In this document: piece by piece, positions 8,332 through 18,809 of the stretch
How positions within the stretch are numbered: position 1 is the stretch's first letter
How the letters are laid out: the number at the start of each line of letters is the position of its first letter
Assembly (NCBI GenBank): GCA_963769115.1
Contig: CAVYKN010000020.1
Location: forward strand, 433,436-497,435
From: DASTFY01 sp963769115
GTDB taxonomy: Bacteria; Actinomycetota; Acidimicrobiia; Acidimicrobiales; Ilumatobacteraceae
DNA: 64,000 nucleotides
Reading direction: 5' to 3'
The notes under the pieces: model-generated
Told to the model about the DNA's origin: nothing
The model's input: the letters and a program-made list of their open reading frames with translations, nothing else
Database searches by the model: none
Translations under genes and position numbers: made by a program

Positions 8332-8375
8332 GGTCTCACCACGGCCTTCACCGCCGGTCTCACCGCGGTCTCACC
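8332..8375. repeat. Three GGTCTCACC direct repeats (possible operator)
   Basis: The 9-mer GGTCTCACC occurs at 8332, 8356 and 8367 in the divergent promoter region between the small ORF (start 8312) and the EssC-like gene (start 8446). Spacings are 24 and 11, close to one and two helical turns, as expected for sites bound by a regulator on one face. Confidence 0.45.
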
Positions 8376-8445
8376 GGCCGGAGATCCGGCTCCGATGGGC
8401 CCCAGATCTTTCCGAAACCGCCCGTCTGGGGCACACCCTCCCGGC

Positions 8446-11400
8446 ATGACCACCATCACCGCGTGCGGCGAGCAGTCCTCGGTCCGCGTCGTCCTGCGCC
8501 AGGCCGGCGCCGAGCGGGAGGTCGGAGCTCAGGTTCCACCATCCGGCGGCGACGGCGGCCGACCTCGTCGGCGCGCTGCAGAGGGGGGCCGGCGTCCCGG
8601 CAGGCCATGACACGCCCGGACCCGACGTCGTCTGCGTCGACGGCCGCCCGTTGCCCCCTGGCCTCCCCCTGCGGGCCGGCGGTCTCAGGCGGGGATCGAC
8701 GATCGGGCTCGACCGCCCCGCCGAGGAGCTGCCGCTGGCCGGCCCGCCAGGCACCGGCCTCGTCTTGCGCACCCTTGCCGGCCCCGACGCCGGCCGGGAG
8801 CTGCCCCTGGTCGCCGGTGCGCAGGTCGTGGGACGGGGCCGCGACGCCGACCTGCACATCGAGGATCCCTCGCTGGCGCGGTACCAGGCCGTGCTCGAGG
8901 TCGGTGACGGCGACCGGGTGGAGCTGACGGACCTGGGGGCACCGCGGGTCAGCCGGATCGACGGGTCGGTCGTGGAGGACGCCGGTCCGCTCGCCATCGG
9001 TGACGAGTTGGTGCTCGGCGCGACTGCGGCGGTCGTCGTCCGCGACGCCGGCGGAGCAGCCACGCAGGACGGCTGCGCCGGCGCGCTGCGGAGCGCCGAG
9101 CCCCCGGCGGCGGGTCCGCACTGGACGGTCCCGTTGCACCGGCCGCCGCCCGCTCCGGCGCCGCCGTCGCCGGCACCGGTGCGGGTGCCGGCCGCGGCGT
9201 CGGTGGCGGACCTCCCGGCCTCGGCCGGGCTGGCGGCCGTCGCCATCACGCTCGTCGCAGGGGCCGCTGTCGCCGTGGTGACCGGGCAGCCTGCGTTCCT
9301 CCTCCTGAGTGCCGTCGGTGCCGCCGGCACCCTGGGAGCCGCGCTCTGGTACCGAGGGAAGCGCCACGCCCGCCGCCGCGCCGGTCGCCGGCAGGCTGAT
9401 GCGGAGCTGGAGCGCTTCGCCCGCGATCTCGCCGCCCACCAGTCCGAGCGCGCCGATCGGGACCGCGCACTCGCCTTCGAGCTCGGCGACGCCATTCGGG
9501 CGGTGTCCTCGCGTCGCCAGGACCTGTGGGCCCGCCGACGCGACGATCCGGCCGCCTACCTCGCGGTCGTGGGCCGGGGTGAGCAGCTCGTCCCGCCCGT
9601 GCTCGCTGGCGCGACGACGCCGCAGGATCCGGTGGGCGAGGCCTGGGCCCTCGTCGAAGCGGCCAGCATCATCCCCGACATGCCCGTCACGGTCGATCTC
9701 GGGCCGGGCGAGATGGTGGGCATCGTCGGGCCCGCAACGCCGGCGCGGGCGCTCCTCCGCAGCCTCGTGCTCCAGCTCGTCGCGGCCCACGGACCCGCCG
9801 ACCTGCTGGTCGCCGGGCTGGCCGGACCGACCGGGCCGGCGGGCGGCGAGGTCGGCGCGGTCGAAGGGTCGTGGTTGGCGTGGCTGCCCCACACCGAGCA
9901 CCCGGGCGGCGGCGAGCGCCTCGTGGCCGCGGGCACCGACGTCGACGCCGTGCTCGCCGGGCTCGACCGATCGGCCGAGCCGTCCACCTCCGCGCACCTG
10001 CTCCTGGTGGTCGAGGATCCCGCGTTGCTCGCCGCCCGCAACACCTCCGCGCGTCGTCTGTTGGCTCGGGACCCGTCGGCCGCGGCGCTCGTCGTCGCCG
10101 ATGACGTGGCGGCGCTGCCGAACACGTGCCGGACCGTGGTCCAGCTCCGCGCCGACGGCTCCGCCAGCATCCAGCGTCCCGGGCACGACGGTCTGGCCGA
10201 GCACGTGCGCCCGGCCGGCGCGTCACTGACGACCGCGTGCCGCGTGGCCCGCGCGCTGGCCGGCCTCCACGATCCCGAGCGGCCAGGAGGCGGCCAGAGC
10301 CTCCCGCCCACCGTCGCGCTCATCGACCTGCTCCCCGGTCCGCTCGACGATGCCGACGAGATCCGAGCCCAGTGGCGCGCCGCGGGCGACGATCCTCCGC
10401 TCCGCACGCGACTGGCGCTGGCTGCCGACGGTCCGGTGGAGATCGATCTCGTGCGGGACGGACCTCACATGCTCGTGGCCGGAACGACCGGCTCGGGCAA
10501 GAGCGAGCTCCTCCGGGCGCTGATCGCCGGCCTGGCCGCAGGCACGGGACCGGAGCACCTGGCGTTCCTGCTGGTCGACTACAAGGGCGGTGCCGCCTTC
10601 GACGCCTGCGCGCGGCTCCCGCACGTCGCCGGCACCGCCACGGATCTCGACGACCGTCTGGCCGAGCGCGCGCTGCGCAGCCTGCGCGCGGAGCTGCACC
10701 GTCGCGAGGCGCTGCTGCGCGACGCCGGCTCCCCCGACCTGACGTCGTATCGGAGCCTGCCCGGGCGCCCGCCCATCCCGAGGCTGGTGGTCGTGGTGGA
10801 CGAGTTCGCCACCCTCGCTGCCGACCTCCCGGGCTTCATCCCGTCGCTGGTCGCCGTGGCCCAGCGCGGTCGCAGCCTCGGTGTGCACCTGATCCTCGCC
10901 ACCCAGCGGCCGGCCGGCGCGGTGAGCGACGACATCCGCGCCAACACCAACATCCGCATCGCCCTCCGCGTGCAGGACCCGGCGGACTCGATGGATGTGG
11001 TGGGCGAGGCGACCGCAGCGGCCATCCCGCGCCACCGTCCGGGGCGGGCGGTCATCCGCTTCGGGCCCGGTGAGCTCGTTCCCGTGCAGGTCGCCTCGGT
11101 CTCGCTGCCGAGGGCGGAGGCGCCCGGCCTGGCCGTGACCATCGACGACCCGGACGGTCCGATCGCATCAGGACCTCCCGCGCTCGACGGGCTCGTCAGC
11201 GTCATCGGCGCCGCCGCCCGGACGTCGGTCCTCCCGCCGCGGCCCGTGGCTCCCGCCTCTTCCCACCGACCTCGCGCTCGACGATCTCCCGCCGGGCTCG
11301 TCCGGCGTGGTCGACGATCCGGACCGCCAGACGCAGGGGCCGTGGACATGGGACCGCCGGAAGGGGCACGCGCTGTGCATCGGCGCCGTCGGCAGCGGGA

Positions 11401-12716
11401 CGACCACGGCCCTGGCGGCGCTGGCCGTGGCGGCTGCGGCCGCAACACCTCCCGCGGCGCTGCACCTCTACGTCGTGGCCGCTGACCCCGCGCTGCGGGC
11501 CCTGGAGGCGCTCCCGCACACCGGCAGCGTCATCACCCCCGAAGAGGACGAGCGCCTCGGCCGGCTCCTCCGCCACCTCGGCCGGCGGCTGTCGCGGGAT
11601 GGGAGCGACCGGGCCCGCCCGGCCGTGCTGCTGGTGGTCGATCGGCTGGCCGGGTGGCGGCTCGATGTGGCGGCCCGCCTCGGTCCCGAGCTGGCGGACC
11701 TCCTGGACCGCATCCTCGTCGAAGGCCCGGCGTGCGGCATCGTCGTCGCCGGCGGGCTCGATCGGCCCGGGGCCCTGCCGCTGGCCGTGTCGGGCGCGGT
11801 CGGCGAACGACTCGTCTTTCGCCTGGCCGATCCCGCCGACGCGATGGCGGCCGGACTTCGGCCGGCCTCGGTGACCGGCCTCCCGCCGGGTCGGGCCTGC
11901 CTGGCCGGCGACGGGCGCGAGCTGCAGGTGGCGCGCCCCGCCGATCCGATCGGGACCGTCGCCGCGGTGGCGAGGCAGTGGGGCTTGATCGACGTGGCCG
12001 TCCGGCCGCCGGCCATGAGATGCCTCCCCGACCGCGTCGTCGAGGACGAGCTGCCGGCGCCGTCGTCGTGCGGCGCCGCCCGAGACGGCGGGACCAGTCG
12101 CCGGCCCTGGGTGCTGCCGGTCGGCGTGGACGGAGAGACGCTCGGTCCTGCCCGCCTGGAACTGCATCCCGGCGATCACCTGCTCGTCGCCGGGCCGGCG
12201 CGCTCGGGTCGCTCCGGCGCCCTGGCCCTGATCGGCCGGATGGCGCGGCGCGCCGACCCCTCGGTCACCGTCGTCGCGCTCGCCCCTCGGTCAGCCGGCT
12301 CGGCCGTCCTCCAGCCCTTCGCGCCGTGGTCGACAGTGACGGAGCTGGAGGCGGCCGTGGCCGCGGTCCCGGCTGATCGCCCACTCGTCGTGCTCGTCGA
12401 CGACGCGGAGCTGGTCGACGATCCGGACGGCGTCCTCGCCCGCCTGCTGGCCGGTGAGGCCAACGTGATGGCCGCGGGCCGGGTCGATGCCCTGCGGTCG
12501 GCGTACGGGCACTGGACGCAGGAGCTCCGCCGTCGCCGGCGCGGCCTCCTCCTGCAGCCCGCTTCCGACCTCGACGGGGACCTGTTCGGCCTGTCGCTGC
12601 CCCGGTGGCCGCTGGCGCCGGCGACCACCGGACGTGGCTACCTGGTGGCCGATGGGAGCAGCACGTTGTTGCAGATGGCCCTTCCGGCCTCTCATCGGCG
12701 GGAAGGGGCCGAGTAG
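8446..12716 (+). CDS. FHA-FtsK/SpoIIIE multi-ATPase, EssC/EccC-like (two frameshifts)
   Basis: Starts MTTITACGEQSSVRVVLRQA (ATG 8446). A shift near 8533 leads into ELRFHHPAATAADLV and another near 11240 into WLPPLPTDLALDDL; repaired length is 1424. Order: N-terminal FHA domain (VVGRGRDADLHIEDPSLARYQ, about residues 125-200), a Pro-rich linker, a hydrophobic pair (GLAAVAITLVAGAAVAVVTG, AFLLLSAVGAAGTLGAALWY), then three ATPase modules. The first has a canonical Walker A (GTTGSGKSELLRAL) and Walker B (LVVVVDEFATLA). The second (GAVGSGTTTALAAL) and third (GPARSGRSGALALIG) have altered P-loops, as is usual for EssC/EccC motors of type VII secretion. No WXG100 or other type VII genes are in the window, so this is an orphan here. 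Confidence 0.85.
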
Positions 12717-12802
12717 CCTGGCGCCGGTGGCGAACACTGACGGCACGATGATGGGGCGCGCTCGGCCGGATCAGGCTACGAGTCGCTGACCGGAGGTTGT
12801 CT

Positions 12803-13312
12803 GTGAAGGGCGCGATCCGCGTCTGCTTCGTGTGCCTGGGCAACATCTGCCGCTCGCCCGCCGCGGAGGCCGTGCTGCGCCGGCTCGTCGACGAGGCGGG
12901 GCTGACCGAGGTGGTCGAGGTCGACAGCGCCGGTACCTCGCGGTACCACCTCGGCGACCGCCCGGACTCGCGGACCGTGGCCGAGGCGGCCCGCCGCGGC
13001 ATCCCGATCGAGCACCGGGCCCGCCAGTTCACGCGCGACGAGCTGTCCGAGTGGGACCTCGTCATCGCGATGGACGCGCAGAACCTGCGTGACCTGCGGG
13101 CGTTGGTGTCCGATGACGACGGTCTCGGTCGCGTCCGCCTGCTGCGGGAGTTCGACCCGCCGGCCAACCCGACGTCCGAGACCTCCGCCGGCCACGACGT
13201 CCCGGACCCGTACTACGGCGAGGACGACGGGTTCTGCGCGATGTACGACCTGATCGAGCCCGCCTGCCGGGGGCTGCTCGAGTACCTCCAGACACTGGTC
13301 GTGCGCCAGTGA
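12803..13312 (+). CDS. Low-molecular-weight protein tyrosine phosphatase
   Basis: GTG at 12803, seven bases after GGAGG, is preferred over the TTG at 12797. The P-loop at the N terminus is VCFVCLGNICRSPAAEAVL, matching C-x5-R-S with the nucleophilic Cys and Arg. The general-acid motif DPYYG is near residue 135 (VPDPYYGEDDGF). Length 169 residues, typical. It hydrolyses phosphotyrosine (or arginine phosphate) in proteins; no kinase partner is adjacent. It starts 87 bases after the EssC-like gene and is followed by a strong hairpin at 13345. Confidence 0.9.
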   Translation: MKGAIRVCFVCLGNICRSPAAEAVLRRLVDEAGLTEVVEVDSAGTSRYHLGDRPDSRTVAEAARRGIPIEHRARQFTRDELSEWDLVIAMDAQNLRDLRALVSDDDGLGRVRLLREFDPPANPTSETSAGHDVPDPYYGEDDGFCAMYDLIEPACRGLLEYLQTLVVRQ

Positions 13313-13344
13313 GCGAGCGAAGCGAGCTCCACGTCACGGTGCAG

Positions 13345-13367
13345 TGTCCGCCGCAAAGCGGCGGACA
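13345..13367. terminator. Strong hairpin after the phosphatase gene
   Basis: TGTCCGCCGC and GCGGCGGACA are perfect 10-bp arms around AAA. It lies 32 bp past the phosphatase stop and 63 bp before the kinase gene. No T-run follows, which is common in high-GC actinobacteria. Confidence 0.6.
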
Positions 13368-13430
13368 GCTCACTGGTGCCCCTGGCCGCGGCGACGGCCC
13401 TGACCGCTCCCACGATCCGATGGTGCACCA

Positions 13431-14294
13431 GTGAGCGTGGCGACGTCCGTGGCCCGGGCCCTCGGCGTGGCCGTCGGCGCCTCGCACCCCATCGGGGGCG
13501 GCGACGTGGGCGAAGGGTGGCGGCTCGAGCTGGCCGACGGGCGCACCGTCTACGCCAAGACCAGGGCCGGAGCTCCGACCGGGCTCTTCGCCGCCGAGGC
13601 CGCCGGGCTGCGCTGGCTGGCGGCCGCCTCGGCGCTACCGGTCCCCACCGTGCTGGCCGTGGCCGAGGGGCCGGACGACGACCCGCCCGTCCTCGTGCTG
13701 CCCTGGATCCAGCCCCACCGGCACGGGCACCGCGACGAGGAGGCGCTCGGTCGTGGCCTGGCCATGCTGCACCGGGCCGGCGCGCCGTCCTACGGCTTCA
13801 ACGGGCCGGGCTTCATCGGCCCCCTCCCGCTGGACAACCGCAACTCGGCCACCTGGGCGGAGTTCTGGTGGGCGCGGCGGATCGAGCCGTTCCTGCGCCT
13901 AGCGGTGGATGCCGGCGCTCTGGACGCCGATGGGGCAGCCGAGATCTCCGACCTCGAGGAGCAGGTCGCCGAGCTCCTCGGGCCGCCCGAGCCGATCGCC
14001 CGCCTCCACGGGGATCTGTGGACGGGCAACGTCCTCTGGTCGGAGGACGGCCGCCCTTGGCTGATCGATCCCTCCGCGTACGGCGGCCGGCGGGAGGTCG
14101 ATCTCGCCATGCTGGGCCTGTTCGGCGGGATCAGCGAGCCGGCGTTCGGCGCCTATGACGAGGCCTGGCCACTGGCCGAGGGTTACGAGGACCGCGTCCC
14201 GCTCTACCAGCTCTACCCGCTGCTGGTGCACACGGTGCTGTTCGACGGCGCGTACGCCGAGCGGGCGGTGGCGGCGGCGCGGTACTACAAGTAG
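13431..14294 (+). CDS. Fructosamine/ketosamine-3-kinase family protein
   Basis: A 287-residue protein of the FN3K/aminoglycoside-phosphotransferase-like fold. It shows a glycine-rich N-lobe (HPIGGGDVGEGWRLEL), the VYAKTR lysine and the catalytic loop LHGDLWTGNVLW, then DPSAYGGRREVDLAMLGLFGG (DFG-like metal site), all hallmarks of fructosamine kinases. The enzyme phosphorylates ketosamines on glycated proteins, leading to their deglycation. GTG 13431 is the start; it is followed after five bases by the OYE gene, so the two are probably cotranscribed. Substrate preference cannot be read from sequence. Confidence 0.88.
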   Translation: MSVATSVARALGVAVGASHPIGGGDVGEGWRLELADGRTVYAKTRAGAPTGLFAAEAAGLRWLAAASALPVPTVLAVAEGPDDDPPVLVLPWIQPHRHGHRDEEALGRGLAMLHRAGAPSYGFNGPGFIGPLPLDNRNSATWAEFWWARRIEPFLRLAVDAGALDADGAAEISDLEEQVAELLGPPEPIARLHGDLWTGNVLWSEDGRPWLIDPSAYGGRREVDLAMLGLFGGISEPAFGAYDEAWPLAEGYEDRVPLYQLYPLLVHTVLFDGAYAERAVAAARYYK

Positions 14295-14299
14295 GTCTC

Positions 14300-16241
14300 G
14301 TGGGCTCGCCGGCCACCGAGGTCGCCGTCCCGGCGGCCCCTCCATCCCCGGATGACGTCTCCGAGCTGCTCCGCCCGTTGGCCCTCGGCCGCCGCACCGC
14401 GGCCAACCGCGTCCTGTTCGGTCCCCACGTCACGAACCTCGGCGACGACGACCGCCGCTTCACCGATCGCCACCTCGCCTACTACCGGCGCCGGGCGGCC
14501 GGGGGCTGCGGGACGGTGGTCCTGGAGGAGGCCAGCGTCCATCCGTCGGACTGGCCGTACGAGCGCTGCCCGCTGGCCGAGCGTTGCGCCGACGGCTGGG
14601 CCCGGATCGGCGACGCGCTCCACGCCGAGGGCACGCTCGCACTCGCCGCGCTCGGCCACAGCGGCGGGCAGGGCTCGTCCGCCTACTCCCAGCGCGAGCT
14701 GTGGGCGCCTTCGCGGGTGCCGGAGGTCAACAGCCGCGAGGTCCCGAAGTGGATGGAGCCGGAGGACATCTCGGCCGTCGTCGACGGCTTCGCCTCGGCG
14801 GCGGCGCTGGCCGCGTCGTGCGGGCTCGACGGTGTGGAGGTCAACGCCGGTCAGCACAGCCTCCTCCGACAGTTCCTGTCCGGGCTGACCAACCAGCGGG
14901 GCGACGAATGGGGGTCGGACCGGACGTTGCTGGCCCGCACGGTGCTGGCGGCCGTCCGGGACGCCGTCGGCGAGAGCGTGGTGGTCGGTCTGCGGCTCTC
15001 GTGCGACGAGCTGGCGCCCTGGGCGGGCATCACCCCGGAGCAGGCGCCGGAGCTGGCGGCGTCGCTGACCGACGGCGTCGACTACCTGGTCGTGGTGCGG
15101 GGTGCGATCTTCTCCGCCGAGAAGACCCGCCCGGACCACCACGAGCCCGAGGGCTTCAACCTGGATCTGTGCCGCGAGGTGCGGGCCGCGGTGCCGGAAC
15201 GGGTGGCGATCGTGCTGCAAGGCTCGGTCGTCGATCCCGTACAGGCCATGGGGGCCGTGGCGAGCGGGGTGTGCGACGCCGTCGAGATGACCCGGGCCCA
15301 GATCGCCGACCCCGATCTGGTGGCCAAGGTGTCGGCCGGCGAGCCGGACCGGGTCCGCCCGTGCCTCCGGTGCAACCAGACCTGCCAGGTGCGCGACGTC
15401 CGCAACCCGATCGTGACCTGCGTCGGGGAGCCCAGCAGCGGGCACGAGACCGAGGACCCGGACTGGACGTCGCCAGCCCGGCCCCGCGACGTGCTCGTGG
15501 TGGGCGCCGGGCCGGCCGGCCTGGAGGCGGCGCGGGTGGCGGCGTCGCGCGGGCACCGCGTGCGGGTCGTCGATCGCAGCACGCGCGTCGGTGGCATGGC
15601 CGCCGTCTCCGGGCCTGGCGCGCCGCTCGTGGCGTGGCTGGCCGGTGAGCTCGAGGAGCTCGGCGTACCCGTGGCGCTCGGGGTCGACGACTGGTCGGCC
15701 CGCCCGGGTGAGGTCGTATTGCAGTGCACGGGCAGCCGCCGTGGTGAGCCGTCCTACGACATAGTTGATGATGCAACGGTCTTGGATATAGCCGACGTGC
15801 GGGCCGGAATCTCAGAGCTGCCGGCCGAAGGGCCGGTGGTGCTCCTCGATCCGATCGGCGGTCCGATCGCCGTCGCGCTGGCCGAGGAGCTCGGCGAGCG
15901 GGCCACACTCGTCACGCAGGACCTCATCGCCGGCAACGAGCTGTCGCGCACGGGCGACCTGGCGCCCGCCAACGTGCGGCTCCAGCAGCGCGGCGTGCAC
16001 ATCGAGCGCCACGCGGTCGTGCGCGGCGGTGCGAGCGCGCGGCGACACCCTCGAGGTGGACATCGGCGACAGGTTCACCGGCCGGCGGCGGACCCTCACG
16101 TGTGCGGCCGTGGTCGACTGCGGCTTCCGGCTCCCCGACGAGCCGCTTCCCGGCGCGTTCGCCCGCGCCGGCGACTGCGTCGCCCCCCGCACGATCCACG
16201 AGGCCGTGCTGGAAGGGCGACGGGCCGCGTACGCCGTGTGA
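14300..16241 (+). CDS. Mycofactocin-associated FadH/OYE-family oxidoreductase (one frameshift)
   Basis: The N-terminal Old Yellow Enzyme TIM barrel (about residues 25-360) has VLFGPHVTNLGDD, EEASVHPSDWPYER, SAYSQRELWAPS and FLSGLTNQRGDEWG. An iron-sulfur motif follows in CLRCNQTC and NPIVTCVGEP (C-x2-C-x3-C-x11-C), then an NAD/FAD Rossmann domain with VLVVGAGPAGLEAARVAASRG. The barrel sequence matches what I know of the OYE family that co-occurs with mycofactocin genes. One shift near 16032 moves the end (RGDTLEVDIGDRFTGRR to AAYAV stop) into another frame; repaired length is 647. No mycofactocin precursor or maturase is visible in the window. Substrate unknown; 2,4-dienoyl-CoA-reductase-like chemistry is possible. 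Confidence 0.85.
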
Positions 16242-16301
16242 CACCGGCCCTGGTTTGCGAGGACTACAACAGGGGCACACACGGTGACGGAGGATGACGC
16301 C

Positions 16302-16916
16302 ATGACCTACACGCTTCCTGACCTGCCCTACGACTACGACGCGCTCGAGCCGCACTACTCGGCCCAGGTGCTGGAGCTGCATCACGACAAGCACCACAAG
16401 GCGTACGTCGACGGCCTCAACCAGACGATGGAGAAGCTGGAGGGCGTGCGGGCGTCAGGTGACTACTCGGCCATCGTGGGTCTGCAGAAGACCCTGGCCT
16501 TCAACCTGTCTGGCCACGTGCTGCACTCGATCTTCTGGAAGAACCTCAGCCCCGAAGGCGGCGAGAAGCCCACGGGCGAGCTCGCGGCTGCGATCGACGA
16601 GAACTTCGGCTCGTTCGACCAGTTCAAGGACCACCTGAGCCAGGCCACCACGACGGTGCAGGGGTCGGGGTGGGGTTCGCTCGCTTGGGACACCTTCGGC
16701 GAGCGCCTCTACATCGAGCAGATCTACGACCATCAGGGCAACGTCGGCCAGTCCGGCTCGCCGTTGCTCGTGCTGGACGCGTGGGAGCACGCCTACTACC
16801 TGCAGTACCTCAACGTCCGGGCCGACTACGTCAAGGCGATGTGGAACATCGTCAACTGGGACGATGTCACCGCCCGCTTCGAGCAGGCACGCGCCGCCGG
16901 CGATCCCAGCGCCTGA
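16302..16916 (+). CDS. sodA: Superoxide dismutase (Fe/Mn family)
   Basis: A 204-residue enzyme converting superoxide to hydrogen peroxide and oxygen in the cytoplasm. Opening YTLPDLPYDYDALEP and LELHHDKHHKAYVDGLN carry the first metal His and the conserved His; NLSGHVLHSIFWKNL supplies the second ligand. DAWEHAYYLQYLNVRADYV supplies the final Asp and His. The metal (Fe, Mn or cambialistic) cannot be decided by eye. ATG at 16302 is chosen because GGAGG lies eight bases upstream; the GTG at 16284 would add six residues. The next element is tRNA-Thr on the other strand. Confidence 0.95.
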   Translation: MTYTLPDLPYDYDALEPHYSAQVLELHHDKHHKAYVDGLNQTMEKLEGVRASGDYSAIVGLQKTLAFNLSGHVLHSIFWKNLSPEGGEKPTGELAAAIDENFGSFDQFKDHLSQATTTVQGSGWGSLAWDTFGERLYIEQIYDHQGNVGQSGSPLLVLDAWEHAYYLQYLNVRADYVKAMWNIVNWDDVTARFEQARAAGDPSA

Positions 16917-16946
16917 CCCGCTCGTTCTCGCCGGCCGGCCGCACGG

Positions 16947-17019
16947 AGCCGGGTGCGGGGGTCGAACCCGCGACCTACCGCTTACAAGGCGGTTGCTCTT
17001 CCAACTGAGCTAACCCGGC
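16947..17019 (-). tRNA. tRNA-Thr (anticodon TGT)
   Basis: On the minus strand GCCGGGTTAGCTCAGTTGG begins the molecule. The 7-bp acceptor GCCGGGT/ACCCGGC, D arm, anticodon stem ACCGC/GCGGT with loop CTTGTAA, and T arm with GGTTCGACC fold normally. The anticodon is TGT, reading ACA. CCA is not encoded (CCG follows the discriminator). Confidence 0.95.
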
Positions 17020-17136
17020 CTGCGAACGACCCTACGGGGTGGTGGGGGTGCTTGTATCACCCCTGGTCGTCGGGCAGGCTGTGCCGATGCCGTGGACCGA
17101 GCGGCATACGACGGTGCAGCAGAGGACGGTGCATCA

Positions 17137-17745
17137 GTGAACCAGCGGCGCTCCAGCTCCCAACGGCCTCCGGCGCGCCCCGCCGGTACCTCGACCGCGA
17201 TCACGATCGTGCTGGTCGTGGTGGCCGCGCTGCTCGGTCTGTTCATCCTGAACCAGATCAGCGACGACTCCGAAGGGGGCAGCGCGTCGCCGTCGACCGA
17301 GGAGCCCTCCGACTCGGCCAACGACACGACGACGTCCTCCACCGTCCCGGAGGCGGACATGTCCCAGGCCAAGGTGATCGTGGCCAACGGCGCCGGGGTC
17401 AAGGGCCTGGCCGGCAGTGCCACCACGTCGCTGCAGGCGGCGTTCCCGGGCGCCACCTTCCTGCCGGCGACCGACGCCAACGCCAAGTACCAGGCGAGCG
17501 CCGTGTACTACACCGAGGGGTTCGAGGCGCAGGCCGGCGAGATCGCCACCTCGCTCGGGTTGACGCCGAGCGGCCTGTTCCCGCCGGCGCTGCCGCTGGC
17601 CGATCCGACGAAGATCGCCGACGCCAACATCCTCGTCCTGCTGGGCGCGGACAAGGCCGGCGGGGTGACGGCCACACCTCCGGTGGGTGCCGACGCCGCC
17701 ACCGGGGACAGCACGACGTCCTCTTCGGCCCCGCCCACCACCTGA
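17137..17745 (+). CDS. Membrane-anchored protein with LytR C-terminal domain
   Basis: From GTG 17137 the protein is 202 residues. A short basic N terminus is followed by one membrane helix (about residues 22-42, TAITIVLVVVAALLGLFILNQI), an acidic Ser/Thr-rich linker, then a LytR_C-type domain (AKVIVANGAGVKGLAGSAT, AVYYTEGFEAQAGEIA, ADANILVLLGAD). This domain occurs on or beside LCP proteins that attach polymers to peptidoglycan in actinobacteria; here it is a stand-alone extracytoplasmic protein without the LCP catalytic domain. GTG 17092 in frame would add 15 residues. It converges with glycerate kinase. Confidence 0.75.
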   Translation: MNQRRSSSQRPPARPAGTSTAITIVLVVVAALLGLFILNQISDDSEGGSASPSTEEPSDSANDTTTSSTVPEADMSQAKVIVANGAGVKGLAGSATTSLQAAFPGATFLPATDANAKYQASAVYYTEGFEAQAGEIATSLGLTPSGLFPPALPLADPTKIADANILVLLGADKAGGVTATPPVGADAATGDSTTSSSAPPTT

Positions 17746-17767
17746 ACCCGCCAGACCTGAGCGGCGA

Positions 17768-18766
17768 TCAGCCGGCCAGCTCGGTGAGGACGGCGCGAGT
17801 GGCGTCCTCCACGGCCTGAGCCGTCCGCTCGAAGGCCGCGTCCCGCCCGCACCGCTCGACCAGCGACACGACGCGCAACCCGGCGGGCAGGGTCACGCCG
17901 TCGAGCACCTCGCCGACGATGGCCACCACCGGCCGCCCGGCCTCGGCCGCCATCGCGGCCACGCCGCCGACCACCTTTCCCTCGAAGCTCTCCTCGTCGA
18001 GGAAGCCCTCGCCGGTCACGATCACGTCGGCGGCCTCCATGCGCTCGGCCAGGCCCAGCTCGTCGGCCACCAGGTCGAACCCGCTGACCAGGTCGGCACC
18101 GATCGCCGCCAACCCGCCCCCCAACCCTCCTGCCGCCCCGCCACCGACCAGCGGTGCGACGTCGACGCCGAAGTCCTCGCGGTAGACGTCGACCAGCCGC
18201 TCGAGGCGCCGGGTCAGGAGCGCGACCTGCGCGGGCGTGGCTCCCTTCTGGGTGGCGAAGACGCGGGCGGCGTCGACGAAGAGCGTGCGGACGTCGCAGG
18301 CGGCCAGCAGCTCGATCCCGCGGAGGCGTCCGGCCCCCGAGATGGCGCGGACCGCGCCGAAGCCGCCGTCGGTCGTCGCCGAACCGCCCATGCCGACGAT
18401 GATGCGCTTCGCACCCGCGTCGAGCGCGCAGGCGATCAGCTCGCCGGTCCCGTGCGTGGACGCGGCGATCGGATCGTTCTCCGCCGCGCCGCCCACCAAT
18501 GCCAGTCCGGAGGCCTGCGCCATCTCGATGACCGCGGTGCCGCGGTGCAGCCGCCAGGGTGCATCCACCGCATCCCCGAGCGGGCCCATCACAGTCGTCG
18601 TGCGCGTCGGGCCGCCCAGCGCGGCGAGCGTGCCCTCGCCCCCGTCGGCGGCCGGCGCCTCGTCGCACGTTCCCCCCAACCCGGCGACGGCCCGGCCCAC
18701 GGCCGCCGCGACCTCGGCCGCGGACGCCGTTCCCCGGAACTTGTCGGTGACGGCGAGGACGCGCAC
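17768..18766 (-). CDS. glxK: Glycerate kinase
   Basis: A 332-residue member of the glycerate kinase type 1 family. It has VLAVTDKFRGTASAAEVAAAV at the start, APAADGGEGTL, the core GMGGSATTDGGFGA, DVRTLFVDAARVFATQKGA and VIVTGEGFLDEESFEGKVVGGV. It phosphorylates D-glycerate with ATP to 2- or 3-phosphoglycerate. Forty-three bases separate its start from the divergent amidase gene. A GpgS enzyme that consumes 3-phosphoglycerate and makes a glycerate-containing glucoside lies 1.5 kb away; a shared glucosylglycerate route is a possibility but not shown. Confidence 0.9.
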   Translation of the reverse strand: MRVLAVTDKFRGTASAAEVAAAVGRAVAGLGGTCDEAPAADGGEGTLAALGGPTRTTTVMGPLGDAVDAPWRLHRGTAVIEMAQASGLALVGGAAENDPIAASTHGTGELIACALDAGAKRIIVGMGGSATTDGGFGAVRAISGAGRLRGIELLAACDVRTLFVDAARVFATQKGATPAQVALLTRRLERLVDVYREDFGVDVAPLVGGGAAGGLGGGLAAIGADLVSGFDLVADELGLAERMEAADVIVTGEGFLDEESFEGKVVGGVAAMAAEAGRPVVAIVGEVLDGVTLPAGLRVVSLVERCGRDAAFERTAQAVEDATRAVLTELAG

Positions 18767-18809
18767 CGGCGAAGGTTAGGGCTCGGCGTTGCCCGTACGA
18801 TCCTGGACC

